Assembly (NCBI GenBank): GCA_029240955.1
Contig: JARDZH010000077.1
Coordinates: 1 to 7,429, forward strand
Reading direction: 5' to 3'
Source of the DNA: Pseudomonas sp.
Lineage (GTDB): Bacteria > Pseudomonadota > Gammaproteobacteria > Pseudomonadales > Pseudomonadaceae
DNA length: 7,429 nt
This document shows positions 1 to 6,637 of this stretch, piece after piece (the stretch's first letter is position 1; each line of letters opens with the position of its first letter). Below the pieces are notes generated by a model, which saw nothing but the letters and a program-made list of their open reading frames with translations, did no database searches and was not told where the DNA came from. The position numbers and the translations under genes were made by a program.

Positions 1-281
1 GCCTGATTGAGCAGACGCGCCAGATCCTGCGACATGTTCACGTCGCCGGTCGGGTTCTGGATCTTCGGCAAATGGTCGAGCTCTTTGCTCAGCTCTTTGC
101 GCAGGCTATTGATGTCGAAACCCACCTGCAGCAACAGAGGCTTGATCGAACCGCCCTGCTGTTCGAGCAACGCCTGCATCAAGTGCGCAGGCTCGATGGC
201 TGGATGATCAAGACCCACGGCCAGGGATTGGGAGTCGGATAACGCTAATTGCAACTTGCTGGTCAATCTGTCGATACGCAT
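1..281 (-). CDS. clpB: ATP-dependent disaggregase chaperone ClpB, N-terminal part only
   Basis: ClpB is a cytosolic hexameric AAA+ chaperone that works with DnaK/DnaJ/GrpE to pull proteins out of aggregates after heat stress. Only the first 93 codons are present and the gene continues past the left edge; the whole protein is normally about 850-860 residues, so both ATPase modules lie outside. The visible part begins [20 protein letters not shown] and is the first half of the Clp N-terminal domain, with the family pattern of [16 protein letters not shown] near residues 26-41 and a helix with [11 protein letters not shown] near 82-92. The ATG at 281-279 is preceded by a strong ribosome binding site (AAGGAAGGTGA on the minus strand, around 285-297). 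The gene lies downstream of pgeF in the same direction, but a 166 bp spacer with its own heat-shock promoter separates them. Identification is firm. Confidence 0.95.
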   Translation of the reverse strand, partial: MRIDRLTSKLQLALSDSQSLAVGLDHPAIEPAHLMQALLEQQGGSIKPLLLQVGFDINSLRKELSKELDHLPKIQNPTGDVNMSQDLARLLNQ

Positions 282-348
282 TAGTCACCTTCCTTTCAAT
301 GCAGGCCGGAGCAATGAACACGTCTATAAAACCTGCTGGATAGCCGAT

Positions 349-376
349 AGATGCGGACGATTCTGCGGGTTTCAAG
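349..376 (-). promoter_or_regulatory. sigma-32 (RpoH) heat-shock promoter of clpB
   Basis: On the minus strand the -35 element CTTGAA (376-371) matches the sigma-32 consensus exactly. It is followed after 14 bases by CCGCATCT (356-349), which matches CCCCATNT at all but one position. Transcription would start near 342-340, giving a leader of about 60 bases before the clpB ATG, with a strong ribosome binding site at its end. A heat-shock promoter directly in front of clpB is expected from the regulation of this gene in other proteobacteria. The match is by eye, but both elements and the spacing fit, and the target gene is right. Confidence 0.75.
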
Positions 377-422
377 CTCGGTTCGATTGATGCAGGTCAG
401 GCTGATCGTCTGGCAAGACTAG

Positions 423-437
423 CTGGCTTGAAGCCAG
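423..437. repeat. Perfect 7-bp inverted repeat just after pgeF
   Basis: CTGGCTT-G-AAGCCAG is an inverted repeat with arms at 423-429 and 431-437. It begins 10 bases beyond the pgeF stop and lies upstream of the clpB promoter. As RNA it could form a short stem of 5-6 pairs. On the minus strand it is followed by CTAGTCTTGCC, which has no real U-run, so it is at best a weak terminator or attenuator between pgeF and clpB. It could equally be a protein-binding site or chance. Confidence 0.3.
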
Positions 438-447
438 AGGTGCGGAA

Positions 448-1176
448 TCAGGCGTGATCGATCCAGATCAGCGAGGCGAAGCGGCCGGTACGGGCGCTGC
501 GACGATAGGAGAAGAAACGGGGATCAGTGAAGGTATCGAACCCGCCGCCATAGACAGCAGTTATACCCTGGGCCGCAAGACGCAGACGCGCCAGCGTATA
601 GATGTTGGCCATGTAGCGGCCGACGTTCATGCTGGGCAGAAAAGCCTGAGCGGTTTCCGGGTGAGTCGCTATAAAGGTGTCACGCACCTCTCCACCCACT
701 TCGAACGATTGCGGACCGATTGCGGGGCCTAACCAGACCAGAATCTCGCCCGGCGCGGCTTGCAGGCTGTCGGCCGTGGCCTCCAGCACACCGGCCGCCA
801 GACCGCGCCAGCCGGCATGGGCTGCGGCGACTCTGGTTCCCGCCCGGTTGCAGAACAACGCTGGCAGGCAATCGGCCGTCATGATGGTGCAGGCCACGCC
901 TGGCGTGTCGGTCCAGCTGGCATCGGCTTCGACAACCCGCGTTGGATCGGCATGCGCCACCGTCACGCCATGCACCTGACGCAGCCAGGCCGGATGAACC
1001 ATCAGGCGCGAAGTCAGCAGCAGGCGATTATTGGCAACGGCCTCCGGGCGATCATCGACGTGATCACCCAGGTTGAAGCTGTCGAACGGAGCGAGGCTGA
1101 GCCCGCCGGACCGCGTGGTGACGCACGTCTTTACAGACGCGGGCGCGGGCCAGTCCGGCGTCAGCCAGTCGTTCAT
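448..1176 (-). CDS. pgeF: Peptidoglycan editing factor PgeF (YfiH/laccase-domain family)
   Basis: This 242-residue cytosolic protein belongs to the YfiH/YlmD 'multicopper polyphenol oxidase' (Cu-oxidase_4) family. E. coli PgeF was shown to keep MurC specificity by removing misincorporated L-Ser (in place of L-Ala) from UDP-MurNAc; purine-nucleoside and laccase activities are also reported for relatives. The family metal triad is in place: H69 in RQVHG, C103 in TADCLP and H120 in AAHAGWRG. The N-terminal TTRSGGLS (20-27), FNLGDHV (34-40) and C-terminal FFSYRRSARTGR (221-232) blocks are also typical. Where many relatives have a Cys (GG-x-CTY), this protein has D214 in GGFDTFTD. That residue is outside the metal triad. 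The ATG overlaps the rluD stop as ATGA, and there is only a weak purine stretch upstream, so translation is probably coupled to rluD. The length is normal and the identification is firm; the precise substrate is by homology. Confidence 0.93.
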   Translation of the reverse strand: MNDWLTPDWPAPASVKTCVTTRSGGLSLAPFDSFNLGDHVDDRPEAVANNRLLLTSRLMVHPAWLRQVHGVTVAHADPTRVVEADASWTDTPGVACTIMTADCLPALFCNRAGTRVAAAHAGWRGLAAGVLEATADSLQAAPGEILVWLGPAIGPQSFEVGGEVRDTFIATHPETAQAFLPSMNVGRYMANIYTLARLRLAAQGITAVYGGGFDTFTDPRFFSYRRSARTGRFASLIWIDHA

Positions 1177-2135
1177 CCGATGAACGCCTCGCGGTCCTGC
1201 TTGAGCAGCGACAGCAGCCAGACGAAGTCGTCAGGCAGTGGCGATTCCCAGCTCATGCGCTTGCCGGTCGTGGGGTGATCCAGTTCCAGGAAGCGAGCAT
1301 GCAGCGCCTGACGCGGGAAGGTCTTGAGCGACTCGACCATGGTCTGGCTGGCGGCCGGTGGAATGCGGAAGCGACCGCCGTAAGCCGGGTCGCCCACCAA
1401 CGGGTAGTTGATGTGCGCCATGTGCACACGAATCTGGTGCGTACGCCCGGTTTCCAGCTTGACCCGCACGTGAGTGTGAGAACGGAAACGCTCCAGCACG
1501 CGGTAATGGCTGACCGCCTGCTTGCCGCCTTCCATCACCGCCATGCGCTGACGCTGCTGGCCGTGACGGCCGATGGGCGCGTCGATCTTGCCGCCGGCGG
1601 TCACCACGCCGATCACGATGCACTCGTAGATGCGGCTCACGCTGCGACTCTGCAGCTGAGTCACCAGCTGGGTCTGCGCCTGGATCGTCTTGGCCACGAC
1701 CATCAGGCCGGTGGTGTCCTTGTCCAGACGATGCACGATGCCGGCGCGCGGAACATTGATGATGTCCGGCACATGATGCAGCAGCGCGTTGAGCAAGGTG
1801 CCGTCGGCATGGCCGGCGGCCGGATGCACGACGAGGCCGGCGGGCTTGTTGATCACCAGGATCTGGTCGTCTTCATAGACGATGTCCAGTTCGATGTCCT
1901 GAGCGACCCACTCGCCTTGCGCTTCCTGCTCGGCATTGAGCTCGAGAACCGCACCGCCGTGCACGATGTCGCGCGGGCGCAGTACGCCGCCGTCCACAGT
2001 GAGGCGGCCGTCCTTGATCCAGGCGGAAAGGCGCGAGCGCGAGTGCTCGGCGAATAATTGTGCGGCGACTTGGTCGAGGCGTTGACCACCCAATTCGGAC
2101 GGCACCTCTGCGCGGAGTTCTATATTTTCGGACAT
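1173..2135 (-). CDS. rluD: 23S rRNA pseudouridine(1911/1915/1917) synthase RluD
   Basis: RluD converts three uridines in helix 69 of 23S rRNA to pseudouridine during late assembly of the 50S subunit. The 320-residue protein has an N-terminal S4 RNA-binding domain (about 17-75, with RLDQVAAQLF and SRSRLSAWIKDGRLTVDG) followed by the RluA-type catalytic domain. The signature HRLDKDTTGLMV begins at residue 135, placing the catalytic aspartate at D138. Other family blocks are VINKPAGLVVHP (94-105), LETGRTHQIRVHMA (227-240) and LVGDPAYGG (246-254). RluD rather than RluA/RluC is favoured by the S4 domain together with the conserved linkage to pgeF and bamD. The ATG at 2135 gives the usual N-terminus (MSENIELRAEVPSEL), but no good Shine-Dalgarno precedes it. 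It is transcribed divergently from bamD and its last codons overlap pgeF by 4 bases. In E. coli loss of RluD impairs ribosome assembly and growth. Confidence 0.95.
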   Translation of the reverse strand: MSENIELRAEVPSELGGQRLDQVAAQLFAEHSRSRLSAWIKDGRLTVDGGVLRPRDIVHGGAVLELNAEQEAQGEWVAQDIELDIVYEDDQILVINKPAGLVVHPAAGHADGTLLNALLHHVPDIINVPRAGIVHRLDKDTTGLMVVAKTIQAQTQLVTQLQSRSVSRIYECIVIGVVTAGGKIDAPIGRHGQQRQRMAVMEGGKQAVSHYRVLERFRSHTHVRVKLETGRTHQIRVHMAHINYPLVGDPAYGGRFRIPPAASQTMVESLKTFPRQALHARFLELDHPTTGKRMSWESPLPDDFVWLLSLLKQDREAFIG

Positions 2136-2160
2136 GACCAGACTAGGTGGCGGCTAGCCT

Positions 2161-2190
2161 TTGGTTTCGGCAGCGCGCTTGTGGTTAAAT
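2161..2190 (+). promoter_or_regulatory. Candidate sigma-70 promoter for bamD in the rluD/bamD divergent spacer
   Basis: The 149 bp spacer between the divergent rluD and bamD starts must hold promoters for both. The best plus-strand candidate is TTGGTT (2161-2166) and TTAAAT (2185-2190) separated by 18 bases. Each element is only a partial match (3/6 and 4/6), so this is a tentative call. It would give a leader of about 85-90 bases. I saw no convincing minus-strand promoter for rluD. Confidence 0.25.
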
Positions 2191-2284
2191 ACGGCGTCTT
2201 TTGTCCCGCAGGTTTCGCGGGGCGCTCATCATAACAGGACGGCCACGCCCAAGACAGCGGGCCGTTATAGGGACGCAAGCCGCC

Positions 2285-3307
2285 ATGCAAGTGAAACACC
2301 TGCTGCTGATCGCCATCCTCGCAACGACTGCGGCCTGTTCGTCGAAGGAAGTCATCGACGAAAACCTCAGCGAAGTCGAGCTGTACCAGCAGGCGCAGGC
2401 CGACCTGGGCAATAACAGCTACAACAGCGCAACCGAGAAACTCAAGGCGCTGGAGTCCCGCTACCCGTTCGGTCGCTACGCCGATCAGGCCCAGCTCGAG
2501 CTGATCTACTCGAACTACAAGAACGGTGAACCTGAGGCTGCGAAATCCGCCGCCGAGCGTTTCATCCGCCTGCACCCGCAGCACCCCAACGTCGACTACG
2601 CCTATTACATGAAGGGCCTGACGTCTTTCGACCAGGACGTCGGCCTGCTGGCGCGCTTCCTGCCGCTGGACCAGACCAAGCGTGACCCGGGAGCCGCGCG
2701 TGACTCGTTCAACGAGTTCGCGCAGCTGACCAGCCGCTTCCCGAACAGCCGCTACGCGCCCGATGCCAAGCAGCGCATGATCTACCTGCGCAACCTGCTC
2801 GCTTCCTACGAAATCCACGTGGCTGACTACTACCTGACTCGTCAGGCTTATGTAGCTGCTGCCAACCGTGGCCGTTACGTGGTGGAAAACTTCCAGGAAA
2901 CGCCGTCGGTCGCCGATGGCCTGGCCGTCATGGTCGAGTCGTATCAGCGTCTGCATCTGGACGAACTGGCCGCTACCAGCCTGGAAGTCCTGAAGACCAA
3001 CTACCCGAACCACCCGCAACTGGCGGACGGCGAGTTCACCCCGCGTGAAGCCGAAGCGGACAACCGCTCGTGGCTGTCCAAGGCGACGCTGGGCCTGATC
3101 GACAGCAACACGCCGCTGCCGCCCGGCGAGACCCGCGCCAACCAAGACGTCCAGCGCCAGTTCCAGGACGCCAAGAGCGCAATCCCGAAAGAATTGCTGC
3201 CTGAAAACCAGGCCGAACTGGACGAGCAGGCTGAGCAAGAGGCCGAAGCCAGAGGCGAGAAGAGCCGCTCCTGGTTCAGCTACATGACCTTCGGTCTGTT
3301 CGACTGA
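2285..3307 (+). CDS. bamD: Outer membrane assembly lipoprotein BamD (ComL)
   Basis: BamD is the essential lipoprotein of the beta-barrel assembly machine; with BamA it folds outer-membrane porins from the periplasmic face. The 340-residue precursor has a lipoprotein signal peptide: [18 protein letters not shown], with the lipidated Cys at C18, and Ser rather than Asp follows, which fits outer-membrane sorting. The mature protein starts with an acidic linker, then TPR-like helical repeats (about 28-250) including [56 protein letters not shown] and [16 protein letters not shown]. coli BamD has about 245 residues. Here roughly 90 more follow, with an acidic Gln/Glu-rich stretch (308-325) and a motif RSWxSxxTxGLxD at 261-273 that recurs as the last 13 residues (328-340). 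The ATG at 2285 is chosen because it places the signal peptide at the N-terminus; an in-frame ATG at 2201 would bury it. A modest AGGGA lies 11 bases upstream. The gene is closed by a strong terminator. Confidence 0.95.
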   Translation: MQVKHLLLIAILATTAACSSKEVIDENLSEVELYQQAQADLGNNSYNSATEKLKALESRYPFGRYADQAQLELIYSNYKNGEPEAAKSAAERFIRLHPQHPNVDYAYYMKGLTSFDQDVGLLARFLPLDQTKRDPGAARDSFNEFAQLTSRFPNSRYAPDAKQRMIYLRNLLASYEIHVADYYLTRQAYVAAANRGRYVVENFQETPSVADGLAVMVESYQRLHLDELAATSLEVLKTNYPNHPQLADGEFTPREAEADNRSWLSKATLGLIDSNTPLPPGETRANQDVQRQFQDAKSAIPKELLPENQAELDEQAEQEAEARGEKSRSWFSYMTFGLFD

Positions 3308-3324
3308 TTCGAAGGCGAATGAAG

Positions 3325-3349
3325 AAGAGGCCTGCGGGCCTCTTTTTTT
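3325..3349 (+). terminator. Intrinsic terminator after bamD
   Basis: A perfect 8-bp stem AAGAGGCC / GGCCTCTT (3325-3332 with 3337-3344) closes a TGCG loop, and a run of seven T ends at 3349. It starts 17 bases after the bamD stop. It separates bamD from the downstream small gene and pilSR, which therefore need their own promoter. On the minus strand the stem is not followed by a clean U-run, so it works mainly in the bamD direction. Confidence 0.92.
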
Positions 3350-3385
3350 ATGCGCGCAAATCCGGGCAGACAAGCCGGTTCGCCT

Positions 3386-3415
3386 CTGTCCGGCCGCGCG
3401 AGCCTTGGCTACACT
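3386..3415 (+). promoter_or_regulatory. Weak candidate promoter for the zinc-ribbon gene-pilS-pilR unit
   Basis: Because bamD ends in a strong terminator, a promoter is expected in the 96 bases before the next start at 3446. The best -10-like hexamer is TACACT (3410-3415, 4/6 match). The -35 at an 18-base distance, CTGTCC (3386-3391), is only a 3/6 match. If real, transcription would start about 25 bases before the start codon. This is a position-based suggestion more than a sequence-based one. A second promoter inside the small gene, nearer pilS, is possible but I could not identify one. Confidence 0.2.
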
Positions 3416-3445
3416 GCTCAGACTTCCATCACAAAGCTGGTACTC

Positions 3446-3685
3446 ATGTTTCGCATAATTCTGTGGGCCGCATTGATCGCGGTAGTGATCTGGTTCGTCA
3501 AGCGTCTGCTCAACCCCCCTGCGCCGCGAACCCGCGCTCAGCCGCCAGACGACGGTGCGGCTCCCATGGTGCGTTGCGCCCACTGTGGCGTTCATCTTCC
3601 TCGTGACCGTGCATTGAGCCAGGAACAACAATGGTATTGCAGCGAGTCGCACCGGCTGGAAGGCCCTGCGACCCGTGACCGCTGA
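3446..3685 (+). CDS. Small membrane-anchored zinc-ribbon protein (PP0621-like family)
   Basis: This 79-residue protein has one N-terminal hydrophobic helix (residues 3-18, IILWAALIAVVIWFV), then a positive patch (KRLL). A short Pro/Arg-rich linker (24-40) follows, then a compact C-terminal module with C44 and C47 (CAHCG) and C65 and H69 (YCSESH). The Cx2C...Cx3H spacing suggests one bound zinc ion. The helix-then-basic layout predicts that the zinc module faces the cytoplasm. It resembles the short uncharacterised Pseudomonas family annotated as PP0621-like; no function is known to me. The ATG at 3446 is chosen because it starts exactly at the hydrophobic helix; a longer frame from 3350 would begin inside the bamD terminator. 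No strong Shine-Dalgarno is visible. Its last 11 bases overlap the start of pilS, so it may be co-transcribed and translationally coupled with the pilus sensor kinase. A role in pilus regulation is only inference from position. Confidence 0.85.
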   Translation: MFRIILWAALIAVVIWFVKRLLNPPAPRTRAQPPDDGAAPMVRCAHCGVHLPRDRALSQEQQWYCSESHRLEGPATRDR

Positions 3686-5273
3686 GACGCTTTCGCTCGA
3701 CAGCCCTCAGGCGCAGCGAATACTGCGCCTGTATCACCTTTACCGACTGACCATCGGCGTTCTGCTGGTCCTGCTGATATCCAGCAGCCTGGACAATCAA
3801 CTGCTGAAGATGGCCGATACCGACCTGTTCCGGGCCGGCTGCTGGCTCTATCTGGTCTTCAATATTCTGGTCGTCGTGCTGCTGGAACTGCCCAGCCGCA
3901 AGGCTCAGCTGTTCGGTCTGGCAATGACCGACGCTATCCTGCTCTCCGGCCTGTTCTACGCGGCGGGCGGTCCTTCTAGCGGCATCGGCAACCTGCTGAT
4001 CGCCTCGGTTGCCATCAGTAACGTCCTGCTGCGAGGCCGCTTCGGTTTGTTGATTGCGGCGACGTCCGCCATCGGCATCATCTATCTGACCTTTTACATC
4101 AGCTTCAGCACCCCTTCGGTATCCAACGACTATGTGCAGGCCGGCTCACTGGGAGCCCTGTGCTTTGCTGCGGCTTTGCTGGTACAGGCGCTGACGACCA
4201 GGATGCATCAGAGCGAAGTACTGGCCGCGCAGCGGGCTGCGGATGTGGGCAATCTCGAAGAGCTCAACGCGCTCATTCTGCAACGGATGCGCACCGGGAT
4301 TCTGGTGCTCGATACTCGGCGTCAGGTGCTCTTGGCCAATCAGGGTGCCTTGGCTCTGCTGGGGCATGAGCAATTAGTCGGCGAGGTCATAGACGACTAT
4401 TCACCGCAGTTGGTGGACCGTCTGCGGCAGTGGCTGATCAATCCCATCAGGCTGCCCCGCAGCATCACCACCTCAGCGATCGGCCCGATTCTGCAACCCA
4501 CCTTTGCCGCGCTGAACCGTGGCGATCAGCGCCAGACCCTGGTGTTTCTCGAAGACTTGTCACAGATTACTCAACAGGCTCAACAGCTCAAACTCGCTGC
4601 GCTGGGACGCCTGACTGCCAGCATTGCCCACGAAATCCGCAACCCGCTGGGCGCCATCAGCCACGCGGCCCAGTTGCTTGGCGAGTCGGAAGAGCTGAGC
4701 GCTGCGGATCGGCGTCTCGGCCAGATCGTTCATGATCAGTCGCGGCGCATCAATCTGGTGATCGAAAATGTGCTGCAGCTCTCCAGGCGTCGTGAATCAC
4801 AACCCGAGTTGCTGGATTTGAAGCATTGGCTGGAAGCCTTCGTGGCCGACCTGCGCAGCAGCGCCCCGCCCCATCAGATCACGCATACCGAGATCGGCCA
4901 GGGCACGCTGACCACCCGCATGGACGCTGATCAACTCACGCAAGTGGTCACCAATCTGTTGCAGAACGGCTTGCGCTACAGCGGCAAAGTGCATGACATC
5001 GCGCAGGTCTGGCTCAAGCTGTTTCACGACCCGAAAAGCGACTTGCCGATTCTTGAAGTGATTGACGACGGCCCCGGCGTTTCGCCGCAGCACTTGAGCA
5101 AGATCTTCGAACCGTTCTTCACCACGGAAAGCAAAGGCACCGGGCTGGGCCTGTACCTGTCGCGCGAGCTGTGCGAAAGCAATCAGGCACATCTGGATTA
5201 CAGCCCTCGTCCTGCGGGCGGCAGCTGTCTGCGCATTACCTTTGCCCACCCGTTCAAAGCGAGCCCCACATGA
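3675..5273 (+). CDS. pilS: Type IV pilus two-component sensor histidine kinase PilS
   Basis: PilS is the inner-membrane kinase that phosphorylates PilR and so controls pilA, the major pilin gene; in P. aeruginosa it senses pilin levels in the membrane. The 532 residues show about six transmembrane helices (roughly 25-39, 54-72, 78-97, 103-119, 123-142, 156-173). A cytoplasmic PAS-like segment follows (about 198-295, beginning LNALILQRMRTGILVLD), then the kinase core. The H-box is GRLTASIAHEIRNPLG, with phospho-acceptor H319. The N-box has N431 (TNLLQNGLRYS), G1 is DDGPG (464-468), the F-box is FEPFF (478-482) and G2 is GTGLGL (488-493), so all catalytic elements are intact. The start is a GTG at 3675, giving MTAETLSLDSPQAQRILRLYHL, which lines up with the P. 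aeruginosa protein; GGAAGG at 3658-3663 can serve as ribosome binding site. It overlaps the upstream zinc-ribbon gene by 11 bases and pilR by 4 (ATGA). Confidence 0.95.
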   Translation: MTAETLSLDSPQAQRILRLYHLYRLTIGVLLVLLISSSLDNQLLKMADTDLFRAGCWLYLVFNILVVVLLELPSRKAQLFGLAMTDAILLSGLFYAAGGPSSGIGNLLIASVAISNVLLRGRFGLLIAATSAIGIIYLTFYISFSTPSVSNDYVQAGSLGALCFAAALLVQALTTRMHQSEVLAAQRAADVGNLEELNALILQRMRTGILVLDTRRQVLLANQGALALLGHEQLVGEVIDDYSPQLVDRLRQWLINPIRLPRSITTSAIGPILQPTFAALNRGDQRQTLVFLEDLSQITQQAQQLKLAALGRLTASIAHEIRNPLGAISHAAQLLGESEELSAADRRLGQIVHDQSRRINLVIENVLQLSRRRESQPELLDLKHWLEAFVADLRSSAPPHQITHTEIGQGTLTTRMDADQLTQVVTNLLQNGLRYSGKVHDIAQVWLKLFHDPKSDLPILEVIDDGPGVSPQHLSKIFEPFFTTESKGTGLGLYLSRELCESNQAHLDYSPRPAGGSCLRITFAHPFKASPT

Positions 5274-6610
5274 ACTCACGGCAAAAGATCCTGATAGTCG
5301 ATGATGAGCCCGACATTCGTGAACTCCTGGAGATCACGTTGGGGCGCATGAAACTGGATACGCGCAGCGCTCGCAATGTTGCCGAGGCCATGGAATTGCT
5401 GGCACGCGAGCCGTTCAGCATGTGCCTGACCGACATGCGCATGCCCGACGGCAACGGTCTGGAGCTGGTGCAGCACATTCAGCAGAATTATCCACAGTTG
5501 CCGGTAGCGATGATTACCGCACACGGCAGTCTGGACACCGCCATCCAAGCGCTCAAAGCTGGCGCTTTCGATTTCCTGACCAAGCCGGTCGATCTGAACC
5601 GGCTGCGTGAGCTGGTCAACAGCGCGTTGCGCCTGCACCCGGCCACGCAACCCGAGCGCAGTATCGACGGGCGCCTGCTGGGTGATTCGCCCCCCATGCG
5701 CACGCTGCGCAAGCAGATCAGCAAACTGGCGCGCAGTCAGGCGCCGATCTATATCAGCGGCGAGTCGGGCAGTGGCAAGGAACTGGTCGCCCGGCTGATT
5801 CATGAACAAGGCCCACGCATCGACAAGCCGTTCGTGCCGGTGAACTGTGGGGCCATTCCTTCCGAGCTGATGGAAAGCGAGTTCTTCGGCCATCGCAAAG
5901 GCAGCTTTACCGGCGCTCATGAAGACAAGCCCGGGCTGTTTCGTGCGGCCCATGAAGGCACGCTGTTTCTCGATGAGGTGGCCGACCTGCCGACGCCAAT
6001 GCAGGTGAAGTTGCTGCGCGCGATTCAGGAAAAGTCGGTGCGCAGTGTGGGCGATCAGCAGGAACAAGTGGTGGACGTCCGGATCCTGTGTGCGACTCAC
6101 AAGGATCTCAGTGCGGAAGTGGCGGCGGGACGCTTCCGGCAGGATTTGTATTACAGGCTCAACGTCATCGAGCTACGTGTACCGTCGTTACGCGAGCGTC
6201 GTGAGGACATCGACACGCTGGCGGCCAGTGTGCTGCAACGCCTGGCTGCCAACGCCGGACAGCCGGTGGCGCGCCTGCATCCGACGGCCGTGGAGACGCT
6301 GCGCAGCTACCGGTTCCCCGGTAACGTGCGCGAGCTGGAGAACATGCTGGAGCGGGCTTACACCTTGTGTGACAACGACGTCATTCATGCATCCGACCTG
6401 CGACTGGCCGACTGCGCCGCGCCGCAGGAAATGGGCAGCGCCAGCCTGGCTGACATCGACAATCTGGAAGATTATCTGGAGAGCATCGAGCGCAAGCTGA
6501 TCCTCCAGGCGCTCGAAGAAACCCGCTGGAACCGCACCGCCGCAGCGCAACGGTTGAGTCTGTCGTTCAGGTCGATGCGTTATCGGTTGAAGAAGCTGGG
6601 GCTGGATTGA
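5270..6610 (+). CDS. pilR: Type IV pilus sigma-54-dependent response regulator PilR
   Basis: PilR is an NtrC-type activator that, once phosphorylated by PilS, drives RpoN-dependent transcription of pilA. The 446 residues divide into three domains. The receiver (5-120) has acidic pocket D11/D12, phospho-acceptor D55 in LTDMRMPDG, T83 and K105. The central AAA+ domain (about 136-365) has Walker A GESGSGKE (164-171), a sigma-54 contact loop written GSFTGA (211-216), Walker B TLFLDEV (231-237) and the arginine-finger region RFRQDLYYRL. FPGNVRELENM at 349-359 is the sensor II region. The Fis-type helix-turn-helix (about 405-445, NRTAAAQRLSLSFRSMRYRLKKLG) closes the protein. The loop differs from the usual GAFTGA by Ala to Ser; I recall the same in P. 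aeruginosa PilR, so it is probably a family trait. The ATG at 5270 overlaps the pilS stop and gives the normal N-terminus MNSRQKILIVDDEPD. The pilA target promoter is not in the window. Confidence 0.96.
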   Translation: MNSRQKILIVDDEPDIRELLEITLGRMKLDTRSARNVAEAMELLAREPFSMCLTDMRMPDGNGLELVQHIQQNYPQLPVAMITAHGSLDTAIQALKAGAFDFLTKPVDLNRLRELVNSALRLHPATQPERSIDGRLLGDSPPMRTLRKQISKLARSQAPIYISGESGSGKELVARLIHEQGPRIDKPFVPVNCGAIPSELMESEFFGHRKGSFTGAHEDKPGLFRAAHEGTLFLDEVADLPTPMQVKLLRAIQEKSVRSVGDQQEQVVDVRILCATHKDLSAEVAAGRFRQDLYYRLNVIELRVPSLRERREDIDTLAASVLQRLAANAGQPVARLHPTAVETLRSYRFPGNVRELENMLERAYTLCDNDVIHASDLRLADCAAPQEMGSASLADIDNLEDYLESIERKLILQALEETRWNRTAAAQRLSLSFRSMRYRLKKLGLD

Positions 6611-6632
6611 GGCCGCTCCACGAAAAACGGCC
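6611..6632 (+). other. Possible weak hairpin right after the pilR stop
   Basis: GGCCG (6611-6615) and CGGCC (6628-6632) can pair around a 12-base A-rich loop, immediately after the pilR TGA. An alternative GGCC-AGAAA-GGCC stem overlaps its right arm. Neither is followed by a T-run, so an intrinsic terminator is doubtful. Transcription from pilR may instead end at, or be protected by, the REP hairpins that follow. Confidence 0.25.
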
Positions 6633-6637
6633 AGAAA

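Noticed and set aside
1275..2057. A 260-codon plus-strand open frame inside rluD
   Set aside because: Rich in His/Asp/Val/Ala as expected from the complement of Pseudomonas codons; lies wholly inside rluD and shows no family motif.
2201..2284. Upstream in-frame start extending BamD by 28 residues
   Set aside because: It would place an Arg-rich stretch ahead of the lipoprotein signal peptide. The ATG at 2285 puts the hydrophobic core and C18 lipobox at the expected distance.
3405..3418. Possible sigma-54 promoter (TTGGCTACACTGCT) before the zinc-ribbon gene
   Set aside because: The GG and GC dinucleotides are only 7 bases apart; sigma-54 promoters need 10. The resemblance is superficial.
3350..3445. 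Upstream in-frame start extending the zinc-ribbon protein by 32 residues
   Set aside because: It begins at the end of the bamD terminator, where the mRNA would not normally exist, and would bury the N-terminal membrane helix.
2120..3652. A 510-codon open frame on the minus strand antisense to bamD and running through its terminator and the zinc-ribbon gene
   Set aside because: It is antisense to a well-identified essential gene, its translation has low-complexity Val/Arg/Gln/Leu-rich composition with no family features, and it crosses the bamD terminator. It is a by-product of GC-rich codon bias.
5276..6100. A 274-codon minus-strand open frame inside pilR
   Set aside because: Fully antisense to the pilR receiver and AAA+ domains, with no recognisable protein features; a shadow frame.
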